The notes: a model not told the origin generated them from the letters alone. A DNA stretch of 64,000 nt from Granulicella cerasi (GCF_025685575.1 NZ_JAGSYD010000004.1:62001-126000), one strand, 5' to 3'; numbered from the stretch's first letter, positions 43,458-52,988 are shown. Program-made: numbers and translations.

Positions 43458-44759
43458 ATGTCGGAATCGTCGTGTACCGTGTATGAGCTGAAGTGCCCGG
43501 AGTGCAAGAAGGGCTTTGGCAATGTGCCGTTGTCGGCTTGCCCGGATTGCCTGGCGCCGCTCGAAGTGCAGTATGACCTCGACAGCGTGCGTGGGCGCTT
43601 CACGAAGGAGTCGGTTGCGGCCGGCCCGGCGAACATCTGGCGCTACAAGGAACTGCTTCCGATCCCCGAAGGCCATCAGCCTGATCTGCCGGTGGGCTTC
43701 ACGCCGCTGGTGAAGGCCGACCGTCTCGGCAAGCGCATCGGCGCGACGAATCTGTATGTGAAGAACGATGCTGTTTGCTTCCCGACGCTGAGCTTCAAGG
43801 ACCGCGTGGTCGCGGTGGCGTTGGCGAACGCGCAGCACTTTGGCTTTGATGTGGTGGGCTGCTCGTCGACGGGCAATCTGGCGAACTCGGTGGCTGCGCA
43901 ATCGACGCGCCTCGGTCTGCGCGCCTGCATTCTGGTGCCGAGCGATCTGGAGCCGGCGAAGATCTTGAACACCCAGGTCTACGGCGCGAAGCTCGTGCGC
44001 ATTGAAGGCAACTACGACCACGTGAACCGCCTCTGCACGCTGATCGCGGATGAGTACAAGTGGGGCTTCGTGAACGTGAACCTGCGCCCGTACTACGCGG
44101 AAGGTTCGAAGACCGTCGGCTATGAGATCGCCGAGCAGCTTGGCTGGCGTCTGCCGGACAACATCGTCTGCCCGATGGCCGGCGGCTCGCTGATCCGCAA
44201 GATCAAGAAGGCGTTTGCGGAGCTCGTGGCTCTTGGCATCGTCGAAGACAAGCCGGTGAAGTTCTTTGGCGCGCAGGCGACGGGATGCTCGCCGATCTCG
44301 CACTCGGTGAAGAATGGCTGGGATGACATTGAGCCGCAGCGTCCGAACACGATTGCGCGTTCGCTGGCGATCGGTAACCCGGCGGATGGTCCTGCGGCTT
44401 CGAAGATGATTCAGTCGACCGGCGGCTATGCGGAAGATGTGAGCGATGTCGAGATCGTCAGCGGCATTCAGGAGCTTGCGGAGACCGAGGGCATCTTCAC
44501 GGAGACGGCTGGTGGTGTGACCACGGCGGTGACCGCGAAGCTCTATGCGGATGGCCGCATCGGTAAGGACGAGCTGACGGTTTCGGTGATCACTGGCAAC
44601 GGCCTGAAGACGACTGATCCGCTGGTGGGCAAGTTTGCAGAAGAGCGCGCGGTGAAGCCGCGTCTCGCGGAGTTTGACGCGTTTCTGCGTGAGTCAGACG
44701 CTTCGCTCATCACGGGCGTAGCGGAAGAAGAAGTAGAGCTGGTTGGAGGTACGAAGTAG
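43458..44759 (+). CDS. thrC: Threonine-synthase-family PLP enzyme under SAM riboswitch control
   Basis: A 433-residue fold-type II PLP enzyme. An N-terminal zinc ribbon uses C13, C16, C28 and C31 (CPEC and CPDC). The PLP-binding Lys is K114 in PTLSFKDRVVAV, SSTGNLANSVAAQ binds the PLP phosphate region, and MAGGSLIRK and ITGNGLKTTDP lie further on. Threonine synthases convert O-phosphohomoserine to threonine. The SAM riboswitch in front and the translationally coupled sulfur carrier behind suggest that this member may instead make homocysteine from the same substrate. Both readings are possible. GGAGG lies eight bases before ATG 43458; the frame is open further upstream but overlaps the riboswitch. 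Confidence 0.88.
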   Translation: MSESSCTVYELKCPECKKGFGNVPLSACPDCLAPLEVQYDLDSVRGRFTKESVAAGPANIWRYKELLPIPEGHQPDLPVGFTPLVKADRLGKRIGATNLYVKNDAVCFPTLSFKDRVVAVALANAQHFGFDVVGCSSTGNLANSVAAQSTRLGLRACILVPSDLEPAKILNTQVYGAKLVRIEGNYDHVNRLCTLIADEYKWGFVNVNLRPYYAEGSKTVGYEIAEQLGWRLPDNIVCPMAGGSLIRKIKKAFAELVALGIVEDKPVKFFGAQATGCSPISHSVKNGWDDIEPQRPNTIARSLAIGNPADGPAASKMIQSTGGYAEDVSDVEIVSGIQELAETEGIFTETAGGVTTAVTAKLYADGRIGKDELTVSVITGNGLKTTDPLVGKFAEERAVKPRLAEFDAFLRESDASLITGVAEEEVELVGGTK

Positions 44760-45040
44760 TGAGCATCAAGGTTGTGTTGCCGACGGCGTTGGCCCGTCAT
44801 ACGGATGGACAGAAGGCGTTTACGTCGGATGCGAAGAACCTGCCCGGATTGATCGCGGAGTTTGGCGAGAAGTTTCCGGCGCTGGCTGAGAACGTGAAGG
44901 ATGAGAACGGCAAGCTGCGCAAGTTCATCAACGTGTATGTGAACGATGAGGACATTCGCTTCCTCGGTGGCGATGGCTTGGAGTTCGCAGATGGCGATGA
45001 GATCATGCTGATTCCGTCGATCGCGGGTGGTCTGCTGTAG
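44759..45040 (+). CDS. MoaD/ThiS/CysO-like sulfur-carrier protein
   Basis: A 93-residue beta-grasp protein starting at GTG 44759, which overlaps the preceding stop by one base (TAGTG), so the two are coupled. KFINVYVNDEDIRFLGG and the end ADGDEIMLIPSIAGGLL match MoaD/CysO carriers whose C-terminal Gly-Gly is adenylated and turned into a thiocarboxylate. The di-glycine is G90-G91, but two extra Leu follow. As in CysO or HcyS, a protease would have to remove them first. No activating enzyme or protease is in this window. Confidence 0.88.
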   Translation: MSIKVVLPTALARHTDGQKAFTSDAKNLPGLIAEFGEKFPALAENVKDENGKLRKFINVYVNDEDIRFLGGDGLEFADGDEIMLIPSIAGGLL

Positions 45041-45073
45041 GGAGTTGTACGTTCTAAGTTGTAAGTGAACATG

Positions 45074-45100
45074 ACGGCGAGCCTTTGGGCTCGCCGTTGT
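45074..45100 (+). terminator. Terminator after the sulfur-carrier gene
   Basis: A perfect 10-bp stem (ACGGCGAGCC / GGCTCGCCGT) with loop TTTG, followed by TGTGTTTT. It ends the riboswitch-controlled operon after two genes. Confidence 0.85.
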
Positions 45101-45130
45101 GTTTTGGGGCGGCGATAGACTGGTTCGTAC

Positions 45131-45625
45131 ATGGACATGAAGACGATTGTTTATCGCGGTGGAGTAGTTGCGTTTCGCGTCCCTGCGACCTGGCTCGAAG
45201 AGTATTCGGATGTGGATGGCGGCATGTTCTACGAGGACACGCCTGACTCGGGTACGTTGCGCGTGAAGGTCATCACCATGGAGAGTCCAAAGCCTGTGGG
45301 GGCGGTGTCCGCAAGGGATAATCTTGATCGGGTGACAGCTCCGATCAGGCGGCGCGTGCCAGGATGCGAAACGCGTGTGCGGGCGGATGGGCATCCAGTG
45401 TTCCGCTACAGTGAGATGGCGTTCGAGCAAGGGGTTCCGCTGATCCTTCACTACTGGATCGTGGCGAATGAGCTGCCGCCGAATCATCTTCGCTTGGTGA
45501 CGTTTTCGTACACCGTGCTGGCGAGTCGCCCAACGGAGGAGGAGACCTTACGCGATCTCGACATGCTTTTTGGCGAGATCGAGTCTGCGGTCTTCGCATC
45601 AGAGCTGGGAAACGTTATAGGTTGA
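45131..45625 (+). CDS. Conserved hypothetical protein
   Basis: A 164-residue cytosolic protein with no signal peptide or membrane segment. It contains YRGGVVAFRVPATWLEEYSD and GGMFYEDTPDSGTLRVKVIT, a pattern of small beta-rich proteins of unknown function (resembling DcrB/PsbP-like folds, which is only a guess). No catalytic motif can be seen. It follows the operon terminator and lies 58 bases before purU. The start is ATG 45131 or the ATG two codons later. Confidence 0.65.
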   Translation: MDMKTIVYRGGVVAFRVPATWLEEYSDVDGGMFYEDTPDSGTLRVKVITMESPKPVGAVSARDNLDRVTAPIRRRVPGCETRVRADGHPVFRYSEMAFEQGVPLILHYWIVANELPPNHLRLVTFSYTVLASRPTEEETLRDLDMLFGEIESAVFASELGNVIG

Positions 45626-45683
45626 GCCGCGTCGTTCCTAGCGGAGCGCTGTGTGTTCCGTCATACTTGGGTTGAGAATTCTT

Positions 45684-46541
45684 ATGACAAAAGCTGTGTT
45701 GTTGCTGGAATGCCCGGACCGCAAGGGATTGGTTGCAGCGATCATGACGTTTCTTGTCAGTGAATTCGACGCAAACATTCTTCATGCCGGTCAGCATCAG
45801 GACGCGGAGCTTGGGCGTTTCTTCATGCGCGTGGAGTTCGAGTATCTTGCTCGCGAGCATGAGAGTTTGCAGCAAGAGTTTGGCGCTCGATTCGAGCGGA
45901 TCGCAGAGGAGTATGCGATGCGCTGGCAGATTGCGCCGTCGGGCCGCAAACTGCGTGTCTGCCTGTTTGTTTCGCAGCATCTGCACTGTCTGGCGGACTT
46001 GCTGCAGCGATATCAGGCGGGTGAGTTTGAGTGCGAGATTCCGCTGATCGTGGGCAATCACGCCGATGGGCAGAAGCTGGCGGAGTTCTACGGTGTGCCA
46101 TTCGTTCTGCTTCCAGTGAAGGGCAACAAAGCTGAGGTCGAAGCCGAGCAGATGCGTCTACTCGCAGAGCATCGCATCGATCTGGTCGTGCTTGCGCGAT
46201 ACATGCAGATCATCTCGGCGGAGTTTGTCGAGCAGTGGAAGACGAAGATCATCAATGTGCATCACTCGTTCCTGCCAGCGTTCATCGGCTCGAAGCCGTA
46301 TCATGCGGCGTTTCGTCGTGGCGTAAAGCTGATCGGTGCGACGAGCCATTACGTCACCGCTGACCTGGATGAAGGTCCGATCATCGAGCAGGACGTGACG
46401 CGCGTTACGCAGGGAGATACGATCCCCGACTTGATCCGCAAGGGCCGCGACTTAGAGCGTGTCGTGCTTTCGCGCGCGGTACGGTGGCACCTGGAGCATC
46501 GCATCCTGCACTACGAAAACAAGACGGTGATCTTCGATTAG
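45684..46541 (+). CDS. purU: Formyltetrahydrofolate deformylase
   Basis: A 285-residue enzyme that hydrolyses 10-formyl-THF to THF and formate, balancing one-carbon pools. An N-terminal ACT domain (KAVLLLECPDRKGLVAAIMT) can sense methionine/glycine in characterised homologues. The formyltransferase domain has LVVLARYMQIIS, NVHHSFLPAFIGSKPYHAAF and the catalytic Asp in VTADLDEGPIIEQD. Its position after the SAM-riboswitch operon fits a one-carbon/methionine theme. The start is ATG 45684; an upstream ATG at 45651 has no better site. Confidence 0.94.
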   Translation: MTKAVLLLECPDRKGLVAAIMTFLVSEFDANILHAGQHQDAELGRFFMRVEFEYLAREHESLQQEFGARFERIAEEYAMRWQIAPSGRKLRVCLFVSQHLHCLADLLQRYQAGEFECEIPLIVGNHADGQKLAEFYGVPFVLLPVKGNKAEVEAEQMRLLAEHRIDLVVLARYMQIISAEFVEQWKTKIINVHHSFLPAFIGSKPYHAAFRRGVKLIGATSHYVTADLDEGPIIEQDVTRVTQGDTIPDLIRKGRDLERVVLSRAVRWHLEHRILHYENKTVIFD

Positions 46542-46554
46542 GAAACGGCCAGCG

Positions 46555-49500
46555 TCATTTCACGATCACGGTGAGTATCGCAGTTTTTGGGTTGTGGTTG
46601 GCATCCGTAGCGGTGACGGGCAGTTGATAGCTGCCCGTCGAGACAGTCGTCAACGTGTAGTAAGAGTGCGTGCAACCAACGGTGGACTGAAGCGCCATCA
46701 TCAGCAGCAGTGACAACAGCAGACGGACTGGCTTCCGGGCACTTTTCGCGAGGACTGGCAGGCCGAGAAGGAAGAAGCCGCAGAAAAGCAGGGGCAGATC
46801 CTTCGAGCCCGGCTTTTCCGGGAGAGCATTCCCGGCCTTCATTGCGGTGTTGATCGTGAGCGTGGAGGTCGCTGTCGAGCCAGCAGTGAGAGTCACGCTC
46901 GTTGGCTTCAGGGAAGCCGTTGCGTAGGCTGGCAACGCGCCCAGTGTGAGCGTGAGCGGGCCTGCGAAGTTGCCGACGCTGGCAAGTTGCACCGTGACCG
47001 TTCCCGTTGAACCGGGCGCGAGCGTGATGCTTGCAGACGACAACGTGATCATGAAGTCGCTCGGCAGGATGACTTCGTTCACAACCGTAGAGGTGGAGCT
47101 TGCATAGCTCGTGATCGCAGGCACATAGCTCGCCGTGATGGGATGCGTGCCGACGGCGAGTGTAGAGGTGGAGAACGTAGCCACACCTGCGCTATTCAGC
47201 GGTTGGGTCGAAAGCGTTGTCGTCCCGTCGGTGAAGAGGATGCTGCCGACAGGAGTGGGCACGCCTGCCTGTGGGGAGGCGACCGTCGCTGTCATCGTCA
47301 CAAGCTGGCTCATATAAGCCGGATTGGGGACGATGGTGAGGTTCGTAGCGGTCGCGTTGGCGGTGATGACTTCGCTAAGGGCGGCCGAGCTGCTCTGCGT
47401 TGTAGACGTGGCGACGGTCGTTGCTGTTACTGGATACGTCCCGCTCGTCAGCGTAGTGGTCGTGTACTTCGCCGAACCAGTGCCGTCCGTGGTGAGATTG
47501 ATCGTCTGACCGTTGATGCTGAGCGCGATGACCGTTCCCGCCGCGGCATGTTGTCCGTTGATCGAGAGCTGAGCGGTGAAGGTGACCGGCGTAAGCGCAG
47601 GAGCGGGGTTATTGCTCGATGTCAGGGTGAGTGATGAGGCCGCTGCATCCACTGTCGCGGGTACGGTGTTGCAGTTACTCGCAAGGTAAATTGCGTTGCC
47701 GCCGTAGCTGCAGGTGAGATTGTCTACACCTACCCCAAGACTGCTGGCGGCCAAGCTTGCTACGCCATTGTTCAGCGTTGCGGAGCCGAGCAGCGCGCCG
47801 TTGCTGTAGAACGTGACGGTGCCGGTCGGCACAGATGGCCCGGGCGCGTTTGTCGCAGCGACGGTAGCTGTCAGCGTTACGGGCGAACCGTATTGCAGGG
47901 CCGTCGGTGTGGCTGTCAGCGAGGCGGTCGTCGGGAGCCCGACCACGGTTTCCTGGCAGGATGCATTGCTCGGCGAGAAGTTGTTTGTCGGGGTGAAGCT
48001 GGCTACGAGGCTGTGCACTCCAGCGACGGCCCCGAGGTAACCGATGGAAGCACTACCGTTGGCCAAGGCGAGAGTGCTGAGTGTGGCGCCGTTGTCCGTG
48101 AAGGTGATCGACCCTGTCGGCGTGCCTGAGGATGCCGTGACTAAAGCTGTCAGCTGAGCGGTGTCGCCAATGTTGATGCGGCTCGGCAGGCACGTTAGTG
48201 TCGTGGAGGAGGCTGGAGCAGCCGGGGCCGTGGCGTTCACGAGGACGGTGAAGCTTTGGCCGGGATCCAGAAAAGTATTGATGCCGCCGTTCGGGACGAT
48301 CAGATCGGGATTGCCATCATGATTCACGTCAGCAACACGAATCTTTTGTGGCGACGAGTTACCCGCGAGCGACTGCGGTGCGCCGAAAGTGCGTGAACCT
48401 AGCCCGTGCAAGATGCGAACCAGTCCATGTCCACCGAGTACAAGGTCCTGACGGCCGTCGAGGTCGATATCCGCTACGGTGACGAAGCCGACGGGGTACT
48501 GCGTGGTCAGAGATACTGGCGCTTCGAAGGTTCCGTCTGCTTTGCCGTAGAAGATGCGAATCAGCGGCATCGTCTGAATCGGCACCAGCAGATCGAGGTT
48601 GCCATCGCCGTCGACGTCGGCCACTTCCAAGTCTGCAAACGGACCGTAGGCGCCGTTGGAGGGCATCGTACTGAAGCCCAGCTCGAGCGTTTGCGCGAGC
48701 GTCAGGTTCCCTTTGCCATCGCCCAGGTAGACAAAGACCTGCGTGGTAGACGCGACGACGAGATCCACATGGCCGTCGTGGTTGATGTCTTTCGCCACTA
48801 CCGCGAGTGGAGTCGCTGGAACATTGAGGATCGTACTGCTATACGCGTTGAGTCCGGTAGAGACCGCGAGTACCAGATAGTTGCCACCGCCGTATCCACC
48901 AGACGCCGTGGAGTAGAGGGCATCGGGATAGCCATCTTCATTGAAGTCCGCGACCGTCGAGTATCCGGAGGGATGATTGCCGGTCGGCAAAGGGGCGATC
49001 TGTTTCGGCGTTTGGGCAAACGTTCCGAGAGTGCCGCTGCCGTAGACGATGTATCCCGTGTTGAAGACATCGGGGAGTCCATCACCGTTGAAGTCCGCAA
49101 TGCTGGACTGTCCGGAGTAGGTGAGTCCGCCCGAGGACATTTGGCCGCTTTCTGCGAAGTTGCCCTGACCGTCGCCGGTGAAAGCGTAGAGGGAGCCATA
49201 GTAGCTCCCGCCTCCTGCTGTGACTTCTACGTCAGGGTTGCCGTCCCGGTTGAAGTCCGTAATCTGTACATCGAGCGCGTCGCTCTGGGTGTAGAAGGAG
49301 GTGGCTCCGGCAAAGGTGCCGTTCGCCACACCCTTCATGGTGATCAATGCGCCGGTCGCTCCGGTGATGATATCGCCCAGACCATCGCCGTCGAAGTCCG
49401 CGTAGACAGGTGAGAGCAGCCCCTTGTCTCCTCCTGCGACGCCCTGCAGAGAGGTGTAGCTGAATTTCCCCGAGGTGTTCTGGATCATTGCGATAGGGCC

Positions 49501-50439
49501 AATGTCAGAACTCGAGATGATGTCGGCGAGTCCGTCGCCGTTGGTGTCGGCCACTGAAAGGATAGGCGCGACGAGTGCCCCCACTGTGTTCGTCACAAAG
49601 GTGCCATCACCCAGCCCCATCGCGGCTTGAAGGGAGTAATTCGATCCGTAGAGGATGTCGAGATGGCCGTCGTGGTTGATGTCCGCTACGTAGAGGCCTT
49701 GTTGCTGATAGAGGAATGGGCTGATCTTGATCTGCTGAAAGGACGACCCTTGATTGAGGAAGAGGTCGACTTCGAACAGGTTGCGCACCACGAAGTCAGG
49801 CCGCCCGTCTTCGTTGAAGTCGCCGACGAAAACATCGGCATCGAACGCCGCGCCGGAGCTCACGTACGGTTGGAAGTGCCCATTGCCATCGCCCCGCATC
49901 ACGCAAACACCGCATCCGGTAGACGTGAAGACGAAGTCCATATGTCCGTCTTTGTCGAAGTCGGCGACAGCAAGATGGTAGTAGGGGTCATCTGGTCCCG
50001 AGGTTATCGGATAGGTGGAGGCAATCGCGGTGCCGAAGGTGCCGTTGCCGTTGTTCAGGAAGACATTGAACTCAGGCGGAATCGTGAGTGTGTCGTATCC
50101 GTCATAGGCAACGATGAGATCGGGGAATCCGTCGTTGTTCACGTCCGCAGCGGTGATCTTGCCACCGATGCCGGCCAGAACTGCGATCTGCTGAACCTCA
50201 GTGAAGGTGCCGGAACCGTTGTTCTGCATGACGTGCAGGCTGCCGCCAGTATGCGCGTCCTGATAGACGATGTCCGGGTGGCCATCCTTGTTGAAGTCTG
50301 CGGTCGCCAGATTGGTGGGCGTGCCTGAGACTTCCTGCACGACCGCGCTACGGAAGGTCTGTGCCAGTCCGGCGGACGCAGCAGCGAAGAGCAAAAACAA
50401 GTACAGCGAGGCTGCGGGGCGCAGCAGGGAACGCAGCAT
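46555..50439 (-). CDS. Giant exported FG-GAP/VCBS and Ig-like repeat protein
   Basis: A 1,294-residue secreted protein (signal LRSLLRPAASLYLFLLFAAA). Residues ~30-750 form many FG-GAP/VCBS blades, each with a Ca-binding DxNxDGxxD core such as VADFNKDGHPD, ADVNNDGFPDLIVAYD and VADFNEDGYPDALYST. They probably make an integrin-like beta-propeller or two. From ~765 to ~1200 come four Ig-like domains with spaced GTPTGSITFTDNGATLST-like motifs. Near the C-terminus a hydrophobic pair (PLLFCGFFLLGLPVLAK, RLLLSLLLMMALQ) may be a sorting or membrane anchor, followed by more beta-strand. A surface role in adhesion or recognition is inferred. Confidence 0.85.
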   Translation of the reverse strand: MLRSLLRPAASLYLFLLFAAASAGLAQTFRSAVVQEVSGTPTNLATADFNKDGHPDIVYQDAHTGGSLHVMQNNGSGTFTEVQQIAVLAGIGGKITAADVNNDGFPDLIVAYDGYDTLTIPPEFNVFLNNGNGTFGTAIASTYPITSGPDDPYYHLAVADFDKDGHMDFVFTSTGCGVCVMRGDGNGHFQPYVSSGAAFDADVFVGDFNEDGRPDFVVRNLFEVDLFLNQGSSFQQIKISPFLYQQQGLYVADINHDGHLDILYGSNYSLQAAMGLGDGTFVTNTVGALVAPILSVADTNGDGLADIISSSDIGPIAMIQNTSGKFSYTSLQGVAGGDKGLLSPVYADFDGDGLGDIITGATGALITMKGVANGTFAGATSFYTQSDALDVQITDFNRDGNPDVEVTAGGGSYYGSLYAFTGDGQGNFAESGQMSSGGLTYSGQSSIADFNGDGLPDVFNTGYIVYGSGTLGTFAQTPKQIAPLPTGNHPSGYSTVADFNEDGYPDALYSTASGGYGGGNYLVLAVSTGLNAYSSTILNVPATPLAVVAKDINHDGHVDLVVASTTQVFVYLGDGKGNLTLAQTLELGFSTMPSNGAYGPFADLEVADVDGDGNLDLLVPIQTMPLIRIFYGKADGTFEAPVSLTTQYPVGFVTVADIDLDGRQDLVLGGHGLVRILHGLGSRTFGAPQSLAGNSSPQKIRVADVNHDGNPDLIVPNGGINTFLDPGQSFTVLVNATAPAAPASSTTLTCLPSRINIGDTAQLTALVTASSGTPTGSITFTDNGATLSTLALANGSASIGYLGAVAGVHSLVASFTPTNNFSPSNASCQETVVGLPTTASLTATPTALQYGSPVTLTATVAATNAPGPSVPTGTVTFYSNGALLGSATLNNGVASLAASSLGVGVDNLTCSYGGNAIYLASNCNTVPATVDAAASSLTLTSSNNPAPALTPVTFTAQLSINGQHAAAGTVIALSINGQTINLTTDGTGSAKYTTTTLTSGTYPVTATTVATSTTQSSSAALSEVITANATATNLTIVPNPAYMSQLVTMTATVASPQAGVPTPVGSILFTDGTTTLSTQPLNSAGVATFSTSTLAVGTHPITASYVPAITSYASSTSTVVNEVILPSDFMITLSSASITLAPGSTGTVTVQLASVGNFAGPLTLTLGALPAYATASLKPTSVTLTAGSTATSTLTINTAMKAGNALPEKPGSKDLPLLFCGFFLLGLPVLAKSARKPVRLLLSLLLMMALQSTVGCTHSYYTLTTVSTGSYQLPVTATDANHNPKTAILTVIVK

Positions 50440-50525
50440 AGGGGCCTCTGAGGATAGCCCAATTATATGCCGAGTTTGTTGACGATTCGGGCCTCGTCAA
50501 CCGCTTGGGGGACGGAATGGAAGAA

Positions 50526-50549
50526 GGGTAGAACCGATCGGCTCTACCC
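50526..50549 (-). terminator. Hairpin terminator downstream of the mmsA-type gene
   Basis: GGGTAGA (50526-50532) pairs with TCTACCC (50543-50549) around the palindromic CCGATCGG. On the minus strand TTCTTCC follows. It lies 21 bases after the dehydrogenase stop codon. Confidence 0.7.
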
Positions 50550-50570
50550 CTCATGGGTGCTGTGGGCCGT

Positions 50571-52124
50571 TTACCCGAGGGTCGGCATAGTCGTGTCGAC
50601 GCCAGTGCGGATGCCCGTGGGCCAGCGTGCGGTCACGGTCTTGATGCGGGTGTAGAAGCGCATGCCTTCGGGGCCGTAGATCGAGTGGTCGCCGAAGAGC
50701 GAACGCTTCCAGCCGCCGAACGAGTGGAAGGCCATCGGCACCGGGATAGGCACGTTGATGCCGACCATGCCAGCCTGCACGCGGCGCGCGAAGTCTCGAG
50801 CGGTGTCGCCGTCGCGCGTGAAGATGCTGGTGCCATTGCCGAACTCGTGCTCGTTGATGAGTTCGAGTGCGGTTTCGAAGGTATTCGTGCGCACGATGCC
50901 GAGCACCGGTCCGAAGATCTCTTCCTTGTAGATCTTCATCTCGGGCTTCACGTGGTCGAAGAGGCAGGCGCCGAGGAAGAAGCCGTCGCCTGCGGGCAGC
51001 GCGGCGGTGCGGCCATCCACGAGCAGCTCTGCGCCTTCGGTCTTGCCGAGGTCGATGTAGCCTTCGACGCGCGCAAGGTGCTGGCTGGTAACGAGCGGGC
51101 CGAGGTCGGGCTCCTTCTCCGAGGACGGAGCACCGTTGCCGATGCGGAGATCGGCGATGCGCGACTTCAGCTTGTCAAGGAGGTTGTCGGCCGTCTCCTT
51201 GCCGACTGTCACGGCGACCGAGATGGCCATGCAGCGCTCGCCCGCAGAGCCATACGCTGCGCCCACAAGCGCGTCTGCAGCCTGGTCGAGGTCGGCATCG
51301 GGCATGACGATCATGTGGTTCTTCGCGCCGCCCAGGGCCTGCACACGCTTGCCGTGCTTCGTACCGGTGGCGTAGACGTACTCGGCGATGGGCGTGGATC
51401 CGACAAAGCTAACTGCCTTGACGTCGGGATGTTCGAGAAGGCGATCGACGGAGGTCTTGTCGCCGTGTACTACGCTGAAGACACCGTCAGGAAGGCCAGC
51501 TTCCTTGAGCCATGAAGCGATGAGCAGCGCTGCCGAGGGATCGCGCTCGGACGGCTTGAGGATGAAGCAGTTGCCGCACGCCAGTGCCATCGGGGCCATC
51601 CACATGGGGACCATGGCAGGGAAGTTGAAGGGCGTAATGCCAGCGACGACGCCAAGCGGCTGGCGCACGCTGTAGGCATCGATGCCGGTGCCGACCTGCT
51701 CAGTGAATTCGCCCTTGAGCATCTGCGGGATGCCGGTGGCGAACTCGATGTTTTCGAGGCCACGCGTACACTCGCCTTTGGCGTCCGAGAAGACTTTGCC
51801 ATGCTCGCTCGTGATGACGGCGGCGAGCTCGTCCATGCGCGACTCAAAGATCTCGCGGAAGCGGAACATGACACGCGCGCGGCGTAGCGGCGGCCAGTTC
51901 GACCATTCCGGGAACGCGGCTACCGCAGATGCGATAGCCGCATCGACTTCTGCGTCAGTTGCGAGGGGAACGCGTGCCTGGGCGTGGCCGGTGGCTGGGT
52001 TGAAGACATCGGAGAAACGACCGGAGGTGCCGGGAACCTTCTTGCCGCTGACCCAGTGGTTGATTTCGGGCAAGGATGCGGCAGAGGTTGAGGTAATAGC
52101 GGGTGCAGCGGCGGTGCTGGCCAT
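50571..52124 (-). CDS. mmsA: CoA-acylating methylmalonate-semialdehyde dehydrogenase
   Basis: About 517 residues from ATG 52124 (GGAGAAAC upstream). An aldehyde dehydrogenase that turns (methyl)malonate semialdehyde into propionyl- or acetyl-CoA in valine, pyrimidine or inositol breakdown. [19 protein letters not shown] and the catalytic Cys in [14 protein letters not shown] are diagnostic for this CoA-dependent group; [20 protein letters not shown] is also typical. No other inositol or valine catabolic gene is in the window. The XRE-cupin regulator lies immediately upstream on the same strand (70 bases apart) and may control it. Confidence 0.93.
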   Translation of the reverse strand: MASTAAAPAITSTSAASLPEINHWVSGKKVPGTSGRFSDVFNPATGHAQARVPLATDAEVDAAIASAVAAFPEWSNWPPLRRARVMFRFREIFESRMDELAAVITSEHGKVFSDAKGECTRGLENIEFATGIPQMLKGEFTEQVGTGIDAYSVRQPLGVVAGITPFNFPAMVPMWMAPMALACGNCFILKPSERDPSAALLIASWLKEAGLPDGVFSVVHGDKTSVDRLLEHPDVKAVSFVGSTPIAEYVYATGTKHGKRVQALGGAKNHMIVMPDADLDQAADALVGAAYGSAGERCMAISVAVTVGKETADNLLDKLKSRIADLRIGNGAPSSEKEPDLGPLVTSQHLARVEGYIDLGKTEGAELLVDGRTAALPAGDGFFLGACLFDHVKPEMKIYKEEIFGPVLGIVRTNTFETALELINEHEFGNGTSIFTRDGDTARDFARRVQAGMVGINVPIPVPMAFHSFGGWKRSLFGDHSIYGPEGMRFYTRIKTVTARWPTGIRTGVDTTMPTLG

Positions 52125-52193
52125 GTACGTTTCTCCTGTTTCCAAAGGGAAAACGCTATAGTAGCACCGCTTGGAGGCTGAGCGAGCCTGCTC

Positions 52194-52904
52194 TTAGGAT
52201 TCTGCCCGCACCGGAGCCGGCTTCCGCGGGCGACGAAGCTCCGAGGGTTCCTGATCGAAGGTGATCAGCAGAGCGTGAGCGGCTTCCTTGCCTTCCGCGT
52301 GATAGCTGCGCGGGGTATCGGAGGAGATGTACAACACGTCGCTTGGCTGCAGAATGTAGGTTTCGTTGCGGCGCGTCAGACGTAGTTCGCCAGACAGCAC
52401 GTAGACCATCTCCACACCCGGCTTGCGCTCGGGAATGAACGCATCGTGCTCGTCGCCGGGGAGAAACTCGGCTCGACAGGGACGCAGATCGCCTTCGGGG
52501 ATCAGGATGCCAAAGCTCTCGGAGATGTAATCGGGTGAGAGCGGGTTATCGCCCTGCGGAAGGCGGACGCGGCTGTTTTTACGCTGCACGCGGAAGATCG
52601 CTTGTTCTGTCGGCTCGAAGAAGTAGCTCAGGTCTTTGCCGAAGACCAGAGAAATGCGCGCCAGGTTGCGCAGCGTTGGAACAACACGACCGGTTTCAAG
52701 CTGCGAAAGAAAACTTGCCGAAAGTCCTGTTTGCTTACCCAGCTCGACGAGACCCATGGAACGCTTCAGGCGCAGGCGCTTGATTCGCTGGCCAAGCTGT
52801 GCGGCGGAAAGCAAGCCTTCCGCGGCGTTGGGATCCACCGAAAAAGTCGGGGGTGTCTCAAGGGAAGCTGGTGTCGGCATGGGGGTAGTGTTCTGTGCAG
52901 CCAT
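52194..52904 (-). CDS. XRE-family regulator with C-terminal cupin domain
   Basis: A 236-residue regulator. The helix-turn-helix (about 36-95) reads LGQRIKRLRLKRSMGLVELG then KQTGLSASFLSQLETGRVVP. A cupin sensor (about 130-225) includes GVEMVYVLSGELRLTRRNET and LQPSDVLYISSDTPRSYHA. Such proteins often bind a small metabolite in the cupin and control nearby catabolic genes. GGGAG precedes the ATG. It is 70 bases upstream of the mmsA-type gene in the same direction, so the dehydrogenase is a candidate target. Confidence 0.9.
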   Translation of the reverse strand: MAAQNTTPMPTPASLETPPTFSVDPNAAEGLLSAAQLGQRIKRLRLKRSMGLVELGKQTGLSASFLSQLETGRVVPTLRNLARISLVFGKDLSYFFEPTEQAIFRVQRKNSRVRLPQGDNPLSPDYISESFGILIPEGDLRPCRAEFLPGDEHDAFIPERKPGVEMVYVLSGELRLTRRNETYILQPSDVLYISSDTPRSYHAEGKEAAHALLITFDQEPSELRRPRKPAPVRAES

Positions 52905-52988
52905 GTGGCAACGTCTCCCTATATCTCTTGGTTCGATGCAAACGACACCTGTTGCGTTGTGGAGCGCGCTGAGAATCGAGTGAGGTAT

